Of a stretch of DNA of 64,000 nt, positions 36,228 through 45,707 are shown in pieces. Every line of letters starts with the position of its first letter. The stretch's first letter is position 1. The DNA is from Chryseobacterium gotjawalense (GTDB lineage: Bacteria > Bacteroidota > Bacteroidia > Flavobacteriales > Weeksellaceae): assembly GCF_030012525.1 (NCBI RefSeq), contig NZ_CP124855.1, positions 2,790,001-2,854,000 of the forward strand. Reading direction: 5' to 3'. A program made the position numbers and the translations under genes. Under the pieces are notes generated by a model. That model was not told the origin of the DNA and ran no database searches. It saw only the letters and a program-made list of their open reading frames with translations.

Positions 36228-36374
36228 ATTTCTTATTATTTTTATTAAAGTTCCAAATTTACGAAAAGGGTAGTGGACAATGTAGTTTACATTATTTATA
36301 ATGCCTATGATAACACAAAAAAGCAATCACAAAGAAAAATTTCAATGTGTAAATTAGGGCGAAAAAAAACAGCT

Positions 36375-36932
36375 TTAATTTTTGAAGCCCTCCACATGAG
36401 ACGCCAGAAAAGTATTGATGATGTCATCTAAGTTGTTGGAAATATACTCTTCTTCCTCCTGGACACTGATTGCCAGTAAAGTGGCCGCTTTATAATAGTT
36501 CAGATTGATGGCTAAATGAGCCAAACCACTATAAGAAGCAGTTTTATAATGAGCAAGTTTTTGCGAAAAAAGAATAAGCGCAATTTCCCAGTTGACGATA
36601 TCAGCTGAAAAAATGGAAAGATGATTTTTTCCTTCAGAAAGTAAAGCATTAAAGGTTGGAGAAGTCTTACTTTTTACAGGTTCATTTCTCAGTTGGAAAA
36701 CTTTTTCGAGCCGCATCTTATGTTTCAGGTGAATTTCATAATGGGTTTTAAGAATTTCCCTTAACTTTAAAGAGACAATTTTATGCTTTATAAGACCGAA
36801 TTCTTCTGCTATCGCAGTTTCTGCAAAATACATTTCCTGTAAAGAATGAGTAAAAAAGGTTTCCAACAGAGATCTGGAATAGGCAAGTTCATCTTTTTTC
36901 GCTGATTGAAGAGGGTGGTGTAAATTTGGCAT
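36375..36932 (-). CDS. DUF892 ferritin-like protein
   Basis: 185 residues, all helical. LLETFFTHSLQEMYFAETAI and VNWEIALILFSQKLAHYKTASY match the DUF892 (YciF-like) ferritin fold. Several of the usual iron-binding Glu/His positions seem altered, so metal binding is uncertain. Probably stress-related. Confidence 0.75.
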   Translation of the reverse strand: MPNLHHPLQSAKKDELAYSRSLLETFFTHSLQEMYFAETAIAEEFGLIKHKIVSLKLREILKTHYEIHLKHKMRLEKVFQLRNEPVKSKTSPTFNALLSEGKNHLSIFSADIVNWEIALILFSQKLAHYKTASYSGLAHLAINLNYYKAATLLAISVQEEEEYISNNLDDIINTFLASHVEGFKN

Positions 36933-37239
36933 GAGTCTTATTTATTGGGTTGATCAATGCAGAAAATCAGAAATCGCGTACTTGAAAATGAATATTTATT
37001 ACATAACGTTTTTTCTGTACACTTATTTTTTAGCTCAAAATAATGAATTTATAATCAAAATCCAGACCTAATGTATGAAATTCATAATTTATTCCCAAAA
37101 ACGCATAAGAGATTCATGCCCAAAGTAATAATTGGTAAATGATATTTTTTTAAAGAACCCATTAAGCAGCTGTTGCTTTTAAAAGAGAATACAGGCAATC
37201 TAAAAAAAAGCCTTATCTTTACTCTCCGATTTTTAATAA
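36933..37239. other. Intergenic region before cdd
   Basis: AT-rich with no frame of note. TATCTTTA near 37212 is a weak -7 element for cdd. Nothing else was recognised. Confidence 0.4.
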
Positions 37240-37719
37240 ATGGAAAAACAATTTAAAATTAATTTCGAAGCCATCGAAAGTTACGACCACCTCGATGCGA
37301 TGGAGAAAACGCTCTTTGATAAAGCAATGCAAATCCGCGATTTAGCGTACGCACCCTATTCTGATTTCACCGTTGGTTGTGCCATTTTGCTGGAGAACGG
37401 CGAAATTATAACCGGAAGCAACCAGGAAAATGCGGCTTATCCTTCGGGACTGTGCGCAGAAAGAACAACAATTTTTTATACCGGAGCTAATTTTCCGGAA
37501 GTGAAAATTAAAAAACTCTTTGTAATCGGTGCACCGAGAAAAGCAACTTCTTCTATTCCAATTCCGCCGTGTGGCGCTTGCAGACAGTCGATTCTGGAAT
37601 ATGAAGCGAAACAGAAGGACGAAATAGAAATCTATTTTGCTTCACTTGGTGGCGAAATTTACAAAACCAAGTCGATTCGGGAATTGTTACCGTTTTCTTT
37701 CGACGCTTCTTACCTTTAA
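37240..37719 (+). CDS. cdd: Cytidine deaminase
   Basis: 159 residues. The zinc site is C72-A-E74 in GLCAERTT and PCGAC (Cys111, Cys114), with Glu74 as the proton shuttle. It salvages cytidine and deoxycytidine to uridine forms. Confidence 0.94.
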   Translation: MEKQFKINFEAIESYDHLDAMEKTLFDKAMQIRDLAYAPYSDFTVGCAILLENGEIITGSNQENAAYPSGLCAERTTIFYTGANFPEVKIKKLFVIGAPRKATSSIPIPPCGACRQSILEYEAKQKDEIEIYFASLGGEIYKTKSIRELLPFSFDASYL

Positions 37720-37820
37720 AACTCAAAAATAAAATTTTCGATCGCTGAATTTACCCGGGTTTTGGCATTATCTTTTGTGGATTTTAAGAGCAATTTTATA
37801 AAATTTATTTTTAAAAACGA

Positions 37821-38705
37821 ATGAGAATAGCAGCGATAGATATCGGAAGTAATGCAGCCAGACTGTTGATTAATGAAGTAACGGAACCCAAAAAAGGGAA
37901 ACCGCAATTTACCAAACTCAATCTTCTCCGGATTCCACTGCGTTTGGGAATGGATGTTTTTACCAACGGTGAAATTGGTCCGGAAAGAGAACAGATGGTG
38001 ATTGATTCCATGACTGTTTTCAGTAATTTGATGAAAATTTATAAAGTCGAGCATTTCCGTGCTTGCGCGACCAGTGCGATGCGCGATGCAAAAAACGGGA
38101 AAGAAATCATCAGACAGGTTAAAAAATCTAGCGGGATTGATATCGAAATTATTACCGGCGATGAGGAAGCTGCTTTGGTTTTCGAAAATCACGTGGCAGA
38201 CGCGCTCGATAAAAACAATGCCTATCTTTATATCGATGTTGGCGGTGGTTCTACAGAACTCATGTTTTATGAAAACGGCAAGATGGAGTATGAAAAATCC
38301 ATTAACATCGGTACCATCCGGTTGCTGAATGGTTTGGTAAAAGACGACTTGTGGAAGGAGTTAAAAGAGGAAATCCGCAAAAACATCAACAGTAAAAAAC
38401 AGATTGTTGCCATTGGTTCCGGCGGGAACATCAATAAAATTTTCTCGATGAGCAAAACAAAAGACGGTAAACCGATGTCAACTGCTTTTCTGAAAAAATA
38501 TTACAAAGAAATGAACGGTCTTTCGGTAACCGAAAGAATGAGCAAATTCAATCTCCGCGAAGACCGGGCCGATGTTTTGGTTCCGGCGTTGCAGATTTTC
38601 AATAATGTGATGTCCTGGAGTGATATCGATAAAATATTTGTTCCGAAAATTTCTGTTGCCGACGGTTTGATTCACAGTATTTATGAAGAGTTACGACAGA
38701 AATAG
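37821..38705 (+). CDS. Ppx/GppA-family phosphatase
   Basis: 294 residues of the ASKHA fold: AIDIGSNAARLL, ATSAMRDAKNG, ITGDEEAALVF, and IDVGGGSTELM. This single-domain short form hydrolyses polyphosphate or pppGpp in relatives. It lies 101 bases after cdd on the same strand. Confidence 0.9.
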   Translation: MRIAAIDIGSNAARLLINEVTEPKKGKPQFTKLNLLRIPLRLGMDVFTNGEIGPEREQMVIDSMTVFSNLMKIYKVEHFRACATSAMRDAKNGKEIIRQVKKSSGIDIEIITGDEEAALVFENHVADALDKNNAYLYIDVGGGSTELMFYENGKMEYEKSINIGTIRLLNGLVKDDLWKELKEEIRKNINSKKQIVAIGSGGNINKIFSMSKTKDGKPMSTAFLKKYYKEMNGLSVTERMSKFNLREDRADVLVPALQIFNNVMSWSDIDKIFVPKISVADGLIHSIYEELRQK

Positions 38706-38717
38706 GCTCAGTATATT

Positions 38718-39194
38718 CTAGAATTCCCCATAATCATCTTCGTCCAAAAAATTGAGTTCATCATCTCTTTGTTCGTAATCCTGTGGAATTCCCGGGGGAT
38801 TAAAAAGGCCCCATTCATCTACAATGAAATGTTTAGGATTAAAGCTCGCTACCCAATCTCTGAACAGCAAACGGAATTCTTCCAATTGTACCCGCACAAT
38901 TTGGTAATAATCTGCGTCGGAAAAGCCAAATGCTTTCAGCGAATGCTGAAGAACCATTAATTCTCTCGCGCACTTTCTGATAAGAGCGGCATTTTCCATT
39001 TTTAAATCCCACAATTTTACGGCTTCAGCACCCACCAGTTTTGCCTGTATGGTGTAAATGTTTTCTAAAATGTGCTGTTTGGTAAATTCTAAATGTTCGT
39101 TTTCCTCAGGAATTAAGTCGGTGATAATCCGTAAAGTGTCAAAGATTTCCTGCGATTTTTTAAAGATCTGCGTATTGCGGTATTTTTGCATCAT
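38718..39194 (-). CDS. Hypothetical helical protein
   Basis: 158 residues, not recognised. Residues 1-110 are mostly helix with charge repeats, resembling four-helix bundles; the C-terminus is acidic (LNFLDEDDYGEF). No signal peptide. Convergent with the Ppx gene. No function is assigned. Confidence 0.6.
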   Translation of the reverse strand: MMQKYRNTQIFKKSQEIFDTLRIITDLIPEENEHLEFTKQHILENIYTIQAKLVGAEAVKLWDLKMENAALIRKCARELMVLQHSLKAFGFSDADYYQIVRVQLEEFRLLFRDWVASFNPKHFIVDEWGLFNPPGIPQDYEQRDDELNFLDEDDYGEF

Positions 39195-39263
39195 TTTACA
39201 TTATTAATTAGAGTGATAATATTCATCAAAATAAGTTAAAAGCCTGTTTTAAATTTGTTTTAA

Positions 39264-39380
39264 AAACCACAACAGTCACAAAAGCGATACTTTAAGTTTT
39301 TCAAAAGATCAAAAAAAGGGAAGTGGTCTAAAAAGTTGCTTTTTTGGCGGTTTCTCTTTCAATTTTTCTTTTGTGGTTTA
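39264..39380. repeat. Dispersed repeat, paired arms
   Basis: AACCACAACAGTCACAAAAG at the left and TTTTTCTTTTGTGGTTT at the right, forming a large imperfect palindrome of the 24691 family between two converging genes. Confidence 0.6.
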
Positions 39381-39431
39381 ATTATTTTTTATCATTTAGG
39401 TATCCGTAAATTTAATAAAAATGAAACTTTT

Positions 39432-39923
39432 CTACTTTTTCCCCAGTTCAATCACTTCCAGATTTTCGATTTGATCGCCGTTGATTTCAAAACGCATCAT
39501 GGTGCGCATCTGATGCCAACCGACTTTTCCCATCGCACCAGGATTCAGGTGAAGGAGTTTGTTTTTCTGATCATACATTGCTTTCAGAATATGAGAATGT
39601 CCGGAGATAAAGAGTTTCGGCGTTTTTTCTTCAATTTCTTTTTTGGCCAGAGGCGTGTATTTGCCGGGATAACCACCAATGTGAATCATCAGAACTTCTA
39701 CATCTTCGCATTTGAATCTTAAAACTTCGGGGAATATTTTCCTGATTTCTGTTCCGTCAATGTTGCCGTAAACGCCGCGTAAAGGTTTTATTTTTTCCAG
39801 TTTCTCAATGACTTCCATATTTCCGAAATCTCCGCAATGCCAGATTTCGTCTGCGCTTTTGGCGTAATCTAAAATTCGGTCATCGATATAAGAATGAGAG
39901 TCGGAGAGGAGGAGTATTTTCAT
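39432..39923 (-). CDS. YfcE/MJ0936-type metallophosphoesterase
   Basis: 163 residues. Motifs LLSDSHS, WHCGDFGN, GVYGNIDG, IHIGGYPG and SGHSH are the calcineurin-like dimetal site (D-x-H, GD, GN, H, GHSH). The family are phosphodiesterases of unknown native substrate. Confidence 0.9.
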   Translation of the reverse strand: MKILLLSDSHSYIDDRILDYAKSADEIWHCGDFGNMEVIEKLEKIKPLRGVYGNIDGTEIRKIFPEVLRFKCEDVEVLMIHIGGYPGKYTPLAKKEIEEKTPKLFISGHSHILKAMYDQKNKLLHLNPGAMGKVGWHQMRTMMRFEINGDQIENLEVIELGKK

Positions 39924-40054
39924 GTTGTAAATTTCTTAATTTTTTTTAAAAGGTAATCTATCAATTAGAAATTTTCCGGTGATATTCAATTGCTCGCACG
40001 ATTTCTTTAATTTTTGATCCTAAAAAATTGTGAAAAACAATCTGCTTTATACTT

Positions 40055-40126
40055 TAGCCCCGATAGAAGCGGCATCCTCTGGCTTTTTTGAAAAAAAGGC
40101 AGAGATATAGCGGATAGCGGGACTGC
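40055..40126 (+). ncRNA. Structured dispersed element, GATAGAAG family
   Basis: AGCCCCGATAGAAGCGGC, ATCC, a hairpin CTCTGGCTTTTTT/AAAAAAAGGCAGAG, then TATAGCGGATAGCGGGACT. ATCC pairs with GGAT and CCCCG with CGGG. A related copy lies at 45113-45250 on the other strand. I recall this motif as widespread in Flavobacteria between genes; the name is not certain. Confidence 0.6.
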
Positions 40127-40168
40127 TTTCCAAACATATTTCCCATTTTGTGGCTCCTGAAAATTCAG

Positions 40169-40176
40169 TAAATTTG
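40169..40176 (+). promoter_or_regulatory. truA: -7 element of truA
   Basis: TAAATTTG lies only 6 bases before ATG 40183, with TTG 18 bases upstream. The mRNA would be leaderless or nearly so. Confidence 0.5.
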
Positions 40177-40182
40177 CAGGCG

Positions 40183-40914
40183 ATGAGGTATTTTATAGAG
40201 TTTTCGTATTCGGGTAAAAATTATTTTGGCTATCAGATTCAGCCGGACCAAATTTCTGTTCAGGAAGTTTTGGAAAAAGCCTTATCTACCATTCTTCGTG
40301 AGCCTATTAAAACGACCGGTGCGGGGCGTACCGATACCGGCGTGCATGCGAAGAAAATATTTGCGCATTTCGATACTGAAAAAAATATCGGTGATAATCT
40401 GGCTTATCAGCTGAACAGTTTTTTGCCGCAAGATATAGCGGTGAAAAGAATATTTGCGGTAGAAAATGATTTCCACGCCCGGTTCGATGCGACTTTTCGA
40501 ACGTATGAATATTATATTTCTCTAGAGAAAAATCCCTTTACGCAGGATTCTTCGTGGCAAATCTGGAAACGGGATTTGGACATGAGCCGGATGAATGAAG
40601 CCTGCAAAATTCTGTTTGAGTACGAAGATTTCACGAGTTTTTCTAAATTACACACCGAAAATAAAACCAATAACTGCAAAATTTATAAGGCTTTTTGGGA
40701 GCAGAATGGTTCTGAACTGAAATTCACCGTTTCTGCGGACCGCTTTTTACGGAATATGGTTCGGGCAATTGTGGGCACTATGGTTGAAATCGGAAACGGA
40801 AAATTGGCACCGCAGGATCTGCATAGAATTATAAAAGATAAAAACCGAAATTCTGCGGGAACATCGGCACCGGCGCAAGGTTTGTTTTTGGTGGATGTGG
40901 GCTATGATTTTTAA
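40183..40914 (+). CDS. truA: tRNA pseudouridine(38-40) synthase
   Basis: 243 residues from ATG 40183 (MRYFIEFSYSGKNYFGYQ); a GTG start 33 bases earlier is possible but falls inside the promoter. The catalytic Asp is in GAGRTDTGVHA. It modifies the anticodon arm of many tRNAs. Confidence 0.94.
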   Translation: MRYFIEFSYSGKNYFGYQIQPDQISVQEVLEKALSTILREPIKTTGAGRTDTGVHAKKIFAHFDTEKNIGDNLAYQLNSFLPQDIAVKRIFAVENDFHARFDATFRTYEYYISLEKNPFTQDSSWQIWKRDLDMSRMNEACKILFEYEDFTSFSKLHTENKTNNCKIYKAFWEQNGSELKFTVSADRFLRNMVRAIVGTMVEIGNGKLAPQDLHRIIKDKNRNSAGTSAPAQGLFLVDVGYDF

Positions 40915-40976
40915 TTTTCGACTGTGATAATTTCAAAACTCAATCTTTAAGCGTCCTTCATCCCTGCAAAATTCTG

Positions 40977-40984
40977 TATTTTTG
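40977..40984 (+). promoter_or_regulatory. -7 element upstream of the ABC exporter gene
   Basis: TATTTTTG lies 21 bases before the start at 41006. Confidence 0.5.
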
Positions 40985-41005
40985 CAAAGAATTTTTAAAT
41001 AAAAT

Positions 41006-42748
41006 ATGAAGAAGCAATCGACCTGGGATATTATTAAACGACTGTTTGTAATCGGAATGAAATTTCGTTTCTGGTTTATTTTGACGCTGATTATTTCCAT
41101 CGTTCTGTCGGTCATTTCGACCTATCGACCGTATTTGACGATGCAGATTGTAGATACAGACATCATTCAGCTTCGCGATGAGGGGTTGATGATGAAACAT
41201 ATTTACATTTTGGTGGCGCTGGTTTTTGGTGAAACGGTTTTGAATTTCTTCCTGGTTTATTTTTCCAACTTTATTTCTCAAAACGTAATTCGCGATATCC
41301 GTGAAAGACTGTATCATAAACTGATTTACTTCCGGACTTCTTTCTTTGATAAAACCGCGATCGGGCAGTTGGTAACAAGAGCAGTTGGCGATGTAGAAAC
41401 GATTGCCACGGTTTACACCGATGGATTCCTGATGGTTTTCGGTGACATTCTGCGCATTGTTTTCGTGCTGATTATGATGTTTCAGGTGGATGTTCATTTA
41501 AGTTATATTTCTTTGGCGATTCTTCCGCTGATGGTTTTGATTACGAGATTTTTTCAGAAAAGATTAAAGAAGGCCTTTGGCGATGAAAGAACCTGGACGT
41601 CTAACCAGAATTCATTTGTACAGGAAAGACTTTCGGGAATGTCGATTGTACAGGTTTTCAACAGACAGCAGGCAGAATTCAAAAAATTCGATGATATCAA
41701 TATTATCTTGAAGTCGGCTTTGCTGAAAACGGTTTTTATTTTTTCGCTGTTTTTTCCCGTTGTCGAATTAATCTCTTCCTTATTTATAGGATTCATCCTT
41801 TTCTACGGCGGATTTATTACCATTAAAGCAGGAGCGGTAATCGCTTTTATTCAATATATTTCGATGTTGATCCGTCCGCTGCGGCAAATTGCGGATCGTT
41901 TTAATAATATACAAAGAGGAATTGTTGGTGCAGAAAGAGTTCTTGGGGTCATGGACGAAGATTTCGCGATGCCGAATCACGGTACAATTGCTAAATCTCA
42001 TTTTGAAGGAAAAATAGAATTTAAGAATGTTCACTTTTCTTATGACGAAAAACAGGAGGTTTTAAAGGGTATCAGTTTTAAAGTAAATCCGGGTGAAACC
42101 GTTGCTATTGTTGGCGCGACCGGTGCCGGAAAATCTACGATTATCAGTTTGATTACAAGATTATATGATATTAATTCCGGTAAAATTTTATTGGATGATG
42201 TTGAGTTAAAAGAATATGAACTTTATAACCTGAGAAGTCATATCGGCGTTGTTTTGCAGGATGTCTTTTTATTCCACGGAAGTATTTTTGAGAATCTTGC
42301 TTTCGGTGACGAGACCGTTACTTTAGAAAAGATAAAAAGTATTGCGAAAGATATTGAAGTTGATGATTTTATTGAAAGTCTTCCAGGTGGTTACGATTAC
42401 GTTGTCCGCGAAAGAGGTTCTTCGATTTCTTTGGGGCAAAGGCAGTTATTATCATTTTTAAGGGCTTATCTTTCAGATCCGAAGATTTTAATTCTTGATG
42501 AAGCAACATCTTCCATCGATCACGAAAGCGAAAAATTAATCCAGCGTGCTACTGAAAAAATTACCAAAAACCGAACGTCAATTATTATTGCACACCGGCT
42601 TTCCACGATTGAAAATGCAGATAAAATAATTGTGATGGAACACGGGAAAATTGTCGAGGAAGGTAAGCATGCCGAACTTTTAGAAAGAAACGGTTATTAC
42701 GCTACTTTACATAGATCACAATTAAAAGTTGAAGCGAAAACATTGTAA
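41006..42748 (+). CDS. ABC exporter, fused membrane and ATPase half-transporter
   Basis: 580 residues, MsbA-like. A six-helix membrane domain covers about 1-310 and the ATPase domain 335-575. Walker A is GATGAGKST (about 370), the signature is SLGQRQ, Walker B is ILILDEATSSID, and the switch His is in IIAHRLST. It probably works as a homodimer in the inner membrane exporting lipid or drug. The substrate is not known. Confidence 0.9.
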   Translation: MKKQSTWDIIKRLFVIGMKFRFWFILTLIISIVLSVISTYRPYLTMQIVDTDIIQLRDEGLMMKHIYILVALVFGETVLNFFLVYFSNFISQNVIRDIRERLYHKLIYFRTSFFDKTAIGQLVTRAVGDVETIATVYTDGFLMVFGDILRIVFVLIMMFQVDVHLSYISLAILPLMVLITRFFQKRLKKAFGDERTWTSNQNSFVQERLSGMSIVQVFNRQQAEFKKFDDINIILKSALLKTVFIFSLFFPVVELISSLFIGFILFYGGFITIKAGAVIAFIQYISMLIRPLRQIADRFNNIQRGIVGAERVLGVMDEDFAMPNHGTIAKSHFEGKIEFKNVHFSYDEKQEVLKGISFKVNPGETVAIVGATGAGKSTIISLITRLYDINSGKILLDDVELKEYELYNLRSHIGVVLQDVFLFHGSIFENLAFGDETVTLEKIKSIAKDIEVDDFIESLPGGYDYVVRERGSSISLGQRQLLSFLRAYLSDPKILILDEATSSIDHESEKLIQRATEKITKNRTSIIIAHRLSTIENADKIIVMEHGKIVEEGKHAELLERNGYYATLHRSQLKVEAKTL

Positions 42749-42752
42749 AAAA

Positions 42753-42783
42753 AACCTTCAAGATGTCTATAATCCTGAAGGTT
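42753..42783 (-). terminator. Terminator between the exporter and the aldehyde dehydrogenase
   Basis: AACCTTCA-loop-TGAAGGTT. The T-run after the stem is on the minus strand, so it mainly serves the aldehyde dehydrogenase gene, but lies at the end of both. Confidence 0.65.
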
Positions 42784-42810
42784 CTGGTTTCTGATGATTA
42801 AAATTGGCTT

Positions 42811-44097
42811 TTAATTTCCAACTACAGTTCTTACATTTACAAATTCCTTCAGCGCAACCAATGACAGTTCTGTTCCATAACCGGAAGATTTCGTGCCGCC
42901 AAATGGCAGTCTCGGATCTGAACTGGTTCCTTTATTAATGCTTACCGTTCCAGATTCCAAATTGTCGATATAGAATTGCTGTCTTTTTTTATCTTTAGTC
43001 CAAACCGAATCAGATAATCCAAACGGGATTTCATTCGCCAAGTTCACGGCTTGTTGGTCATCTTTAGCAATCATCACCATTCCGAGTGGTCCGAAAAGTT
43101 CTTCCTGCAAAATGGGATTTCCAGATTTTACTTTAATTAGTCCCGGTATAAATTCATTTGCTGAAAGTCTTACGAGCGGCAAAATAATTTCGGCACCGTT
43201 TGCAAGTGCTTTATTATATTGCTGTTCCAACTCATCAGCCAAGTCCGGACGCGCCATTCCCGCCATATTGGTTTTCTTTTTTAAAGGATTACCAGCGACG
43301 AACTTCTGATATTCTTTAACAAAGATTGGAAGGAATTCCTTTTCAATATTTTTCTGGATGATAAATCTCTTCGCAGCATTACAGGCTTGTCCGCAATTCA
43401 TCAATCTTGATTTTGCACCACTGTTTGCGGCGGCTTTAAAATCTGCATCATCCAAAATGATGAAAGCATCACTTCCACCCAATTCCAGCAATGATTTTTT
43501 AATGTTTTTTCCGGCAATTGAAGCGACTTCTCCACCGGCTTTTTCGCTGCCGGTTAAACTTACACCTCTAACAATTGGATTTTCCAATACCATTTTCACC
43601 TCTGCATGTCCAATTTCTAAATTCTGGAAAACTCCTTTCGGAAAGCCGGCTTCCAAGAAAATCTTTTCGATTTCATTTCCACTTCCGAAGCAAATGGAAG
43701 CATGTTTTAATACTACCGTATTTCCTGCCAAAATCGCAGGAACTGCAAAACGGATAACCTGCCAAAAGGGAAAATTCCACGGCATTACTCCCAAAATAAC
43801 GCCCTTAGGGATATAATGGATTTTCGAAACTCTGAATTCTGTTTTTATCTTTTCCGGTTTAAGGATGTTTTCCGCGGCGGCATAATACCTAACCATCGAA
43901 GCGCACTTTTTAACTTCTGCGATGGACTGCGTGATCGGCTTGTTCATTTCCTTAGTGATGATTTTTCCGAATTTCTCAGCATTATCGTCCAGAAGTTTTG
44001 CTAAAGTTTTGAGCAGTTGTTGCTTATCTTTAAATGGAACAGTTTTCCACGTGTTAAAAGCTTTTTGGGAGATTTTTAATTTATTTTCGATGTTCAT
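42811..44097 (-). CDS. NAD(P)-dependent aldehyde dehydrogenase, succinate-semialdehyde type
   Basis: 428 residues, slightly shorter than the usual 450-490. PWNFPFWQ, LELGGSDAF with the general-base Glu, and NCGQACNAAKR with the catalytic Cys are present, as is EELFGP near the end. Best fit is the succinate-semialdehyde group; substrate is inferred. Confidence 0.88.
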   Translation of the reverse strand: MNIENKLKISQKAFNTWKTVPFKDKQQLLKTLAKLLDDNAEKFGKIITKEMNKPITQSIAEVKKCASMVRYYAAAENILKPEKIKTEFRVSKIHYIPKGVILGVMPWNFPFWQVIRFAVPAILAGNTVVLKHASICFGSGNEIEKIFLEAGFPKGVFQNLEIGHAEVKMVLENPIVRGVSLTGSEKAGGEVASIAGKNIKKSLLELGGSDAFIILDDADFKAAANSGAKSRLMNCGQACNAAKRFIIQKNIEKEFLPIFVKEYQKFVAGNPLKKKTNMAGMARPDLADELEQQYNKALANGAEIILPLVRLSANEFIPGLIKVKSGNPILQEELFGPLGMVMIAKDDQQAVNLANEIPFGLSDSVWTKDKKRQQFYIDNLESGTVSINKGTSSDPRLPFGGTKSSGYGTELSLVALKEFVNVRTVVGN

Positions 44098-44364
44098 TTT
44101 TTTAAAATTTTTTGAAATTGCAACGTGCTCTTAGTAAAAAAGTAAAAGGCAGCACAAGACAATATATTAATTTAGAATGAGCAAATTTAAGAAAACAAGA
44201 TAAATTAAAGTATTGATGTGGACAATAATCATCATTTTCAAATGGTAAGATGGTTCAATTACAACAACGCACGTACTGAATCGTAGAAATGTGTTTGCGA
44301 AAAACGAGAGAAACTTTTGAATATCACATTATTTTAATTATTTTTGAAGAATAAAATTAAAAAA

Positions 44365-44742
44365 ATGAATTTACCAGTTGAATTAAAGTACACCAAAGAT
44401 CACGAGTGGGTGAAGATTGAAGGAAACACCGCAACCATAGGAATTACAGATTTTGCACAAGGCGAACTGGGTGATATCGTTTTTGTAGATGTTGATTCCG
44501 TAGACGATGAACTTTCTGCAGGAGATGTTTTCGGAAGTGTGGAAGCCGTGAAAACAGTTTCAGATTTATTCTTACCGTTGAAAGGGACTGTTTCAGCATT
44601 CAATACAGACCTGGAAGATCAGCCGGAACTTCTAAATACCGATCCTTACGGAAACGGATGGATTATTAAATTAGAAATAGCAGAGGACGCTGATCATTCA
44701 GAACTCCTTTCTGCAGAAGAATACCAAGCATCACTTGGATAA
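44365..44742 (+). CDS. gcvH: Glycine cleavage system H protein
   Basis: 125 residues from ATG 44365; the frame opens 21 bases earlier, but this start (MNLPVELKYTKDHEWV) is the family's. The lipoyl lysine is K63 in GSVEAVKTVSDL. It carries the aminomethyl group between P and T proteins. The next gene starts inside its stop region. Confidence 0.96.
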   Translation: MNLPVELKYTKDHEWVKIEGNTATIGITDFAQGELGDIVFVDVDSVDDELSAGDVFGSVEAVKTVSDLFLPLKGTVSAFNTDLEDQPELLNTDPYGNGWIIKLEIAEDADHSELLSAEEYQASLG

Positions 44743-45094
44743 GATATTAAAAATATTTCGTAAGATATTGCCCATTTACTGGGCATTTCTTACTTATATG
44801 CTCCTGAAACCCGGTGTAGAAAATGTCGAATATCCTTTTATGTTTGAGGGTATAGATAAGGTTCTACATTTAAGTATTTTCACGTTCCTGGGGTTTTCTT
44901 TCATCGCAGCGTTTCCGAAAATCAAGTTTGGTTATTTTATTCAGATTATGATTATCTATGGTTTGCTCACCGAAATTCTTCAGGACGAAATGGGTTTAGG
45001 CCGCTCCCTGGAAGGTCTGGATTTAGTAGCAGACATTATTGGAGTCCTTATCGGATACTTTATCTTTAAAAAATTACAGCGTACTATTATATAG
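44735..45094 (+). CDS. VanZ-family membrane protein
   Basis: 119 residues from a TTG at 44735 that overlaps gcvH by 8 bases; no ATG is near, so TTG is probably the start. Three to four membrane helices. The VanZ-like core is FEGIDKVLHLSIFTFLGF and LTEILQDEMGLGRSLEGLDLVADIIGVLIGY. Function unknown in this group. Confidence 0.78.
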   Translation: MDKILKIFRKILPIYWAFLTYMLLKPGVENVEYPFMFEGIDKVLHLSIFTFLGFSFIAAFPKIKFGYFIQIMIIYGLLTEILQDEMGLGRSLEGLDLVADIIGVLIGYFIFKKLQRTII

Positions 45095-45107
45095 TGCGTT
45101 TTTTTAT
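45078..45107 (+). terminator. Terminator of gcvH-vanZ
   Basis: AGCGTACTAT and ATAGTGCGTT pair with two wobbles and are followed by T7. It overlaps the 3' end of the VanZ frame. Confidence 0.6.
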
Positions 45108-45112
45108 TTAGG

Positions 45113-45262
45113 GCGGTCCCCTCTGCGGGGCTCGCCAAGCACCATATCGTTTTCCCACTTTCGGGTCGGGCTATCCGTTGCAATTCCTCGCGCCGTGGCT
45201 AAAGCCGATGCTTGCTGCGGGATTTCCACTTCTATCCCTACCGCAAAAAGGATGCTATAGAT
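45113..45262 (-). ncRNA. Structured dispersed element, GATAGAAG family, large copy
   Basis: On the minus strand it starts GCATCCTTTTTGCGG, then GGGATAGAAGTGGAAATCCC, a long middle stem, and CGGATAGCCCGACCCG. It shares GATAGAAG-GG-ATCC and GGATAGC with the plus-strand copy at 40055. It sits just before the rRNA promoters. Confidence 0.55.
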
Positions 45263-45353
45263 AAAGTGGATAACTTTACGAAGCTGTAGTATTCTGTAAA
45301 TCATAGCATTGTAAAAACATTTTCTTCAATATTAATAAAAGTTCACAAAAGAG

Positions 45354-45384
45354 TTGCAAGATATAGATAGTAAGTCTACATTTG
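45354..45384 (+). promoter_or_regulatory. rRNA promoter P1
   Basis: TTG, 20 bases, TACATTTG. Confidence 0.7.
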
Positions 45385-45481
45385 CACCACTCTAAAAAAC
45401 AGAGTAGCGAAGTAGACAGGACAGGTAATATATATAGAAAGAATAAAGGATTAAACTTCTTTTATTTAATTTAAAAAAAGC

Positions 45482-45511
45482 TTGTGGATTAACAAAAACT
45501 TCTTATCTTTG
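45482..45511 (+). promoter_or_regulatory. rRNA promoter P2
   Basis: TTG, 19 bases, TATCTTTG. Confidence 0.7.
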
Positions 45512-45616
45512 CAATCCCAAATCGAAAGAGTGGGGAGCGAAGTAGAAGCGGATTGAATGAGGATGAGAGGGTATTAATGGTTACTTAAAAAACTTTTAAA
45601 TTTCTTCGATAAACAT

Positions 45617-45647
45617 TTGGTCATTAATAAAAAACTTTATACTTTTG
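45617..45647 (+). promoter_or_regulatory. rRNA promoter P3
   Basis: TTG, 20 bases, TACTTTTG. P1, P2 and P3 are about 130 bases apart. Confidence 0.7.
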
Positions 45648-45707
45648 CACTCGCAATTCGGAACCAACGACAGAAAGAGTTTCCGGATATAAGCGAAAAG
45701 AACAATA

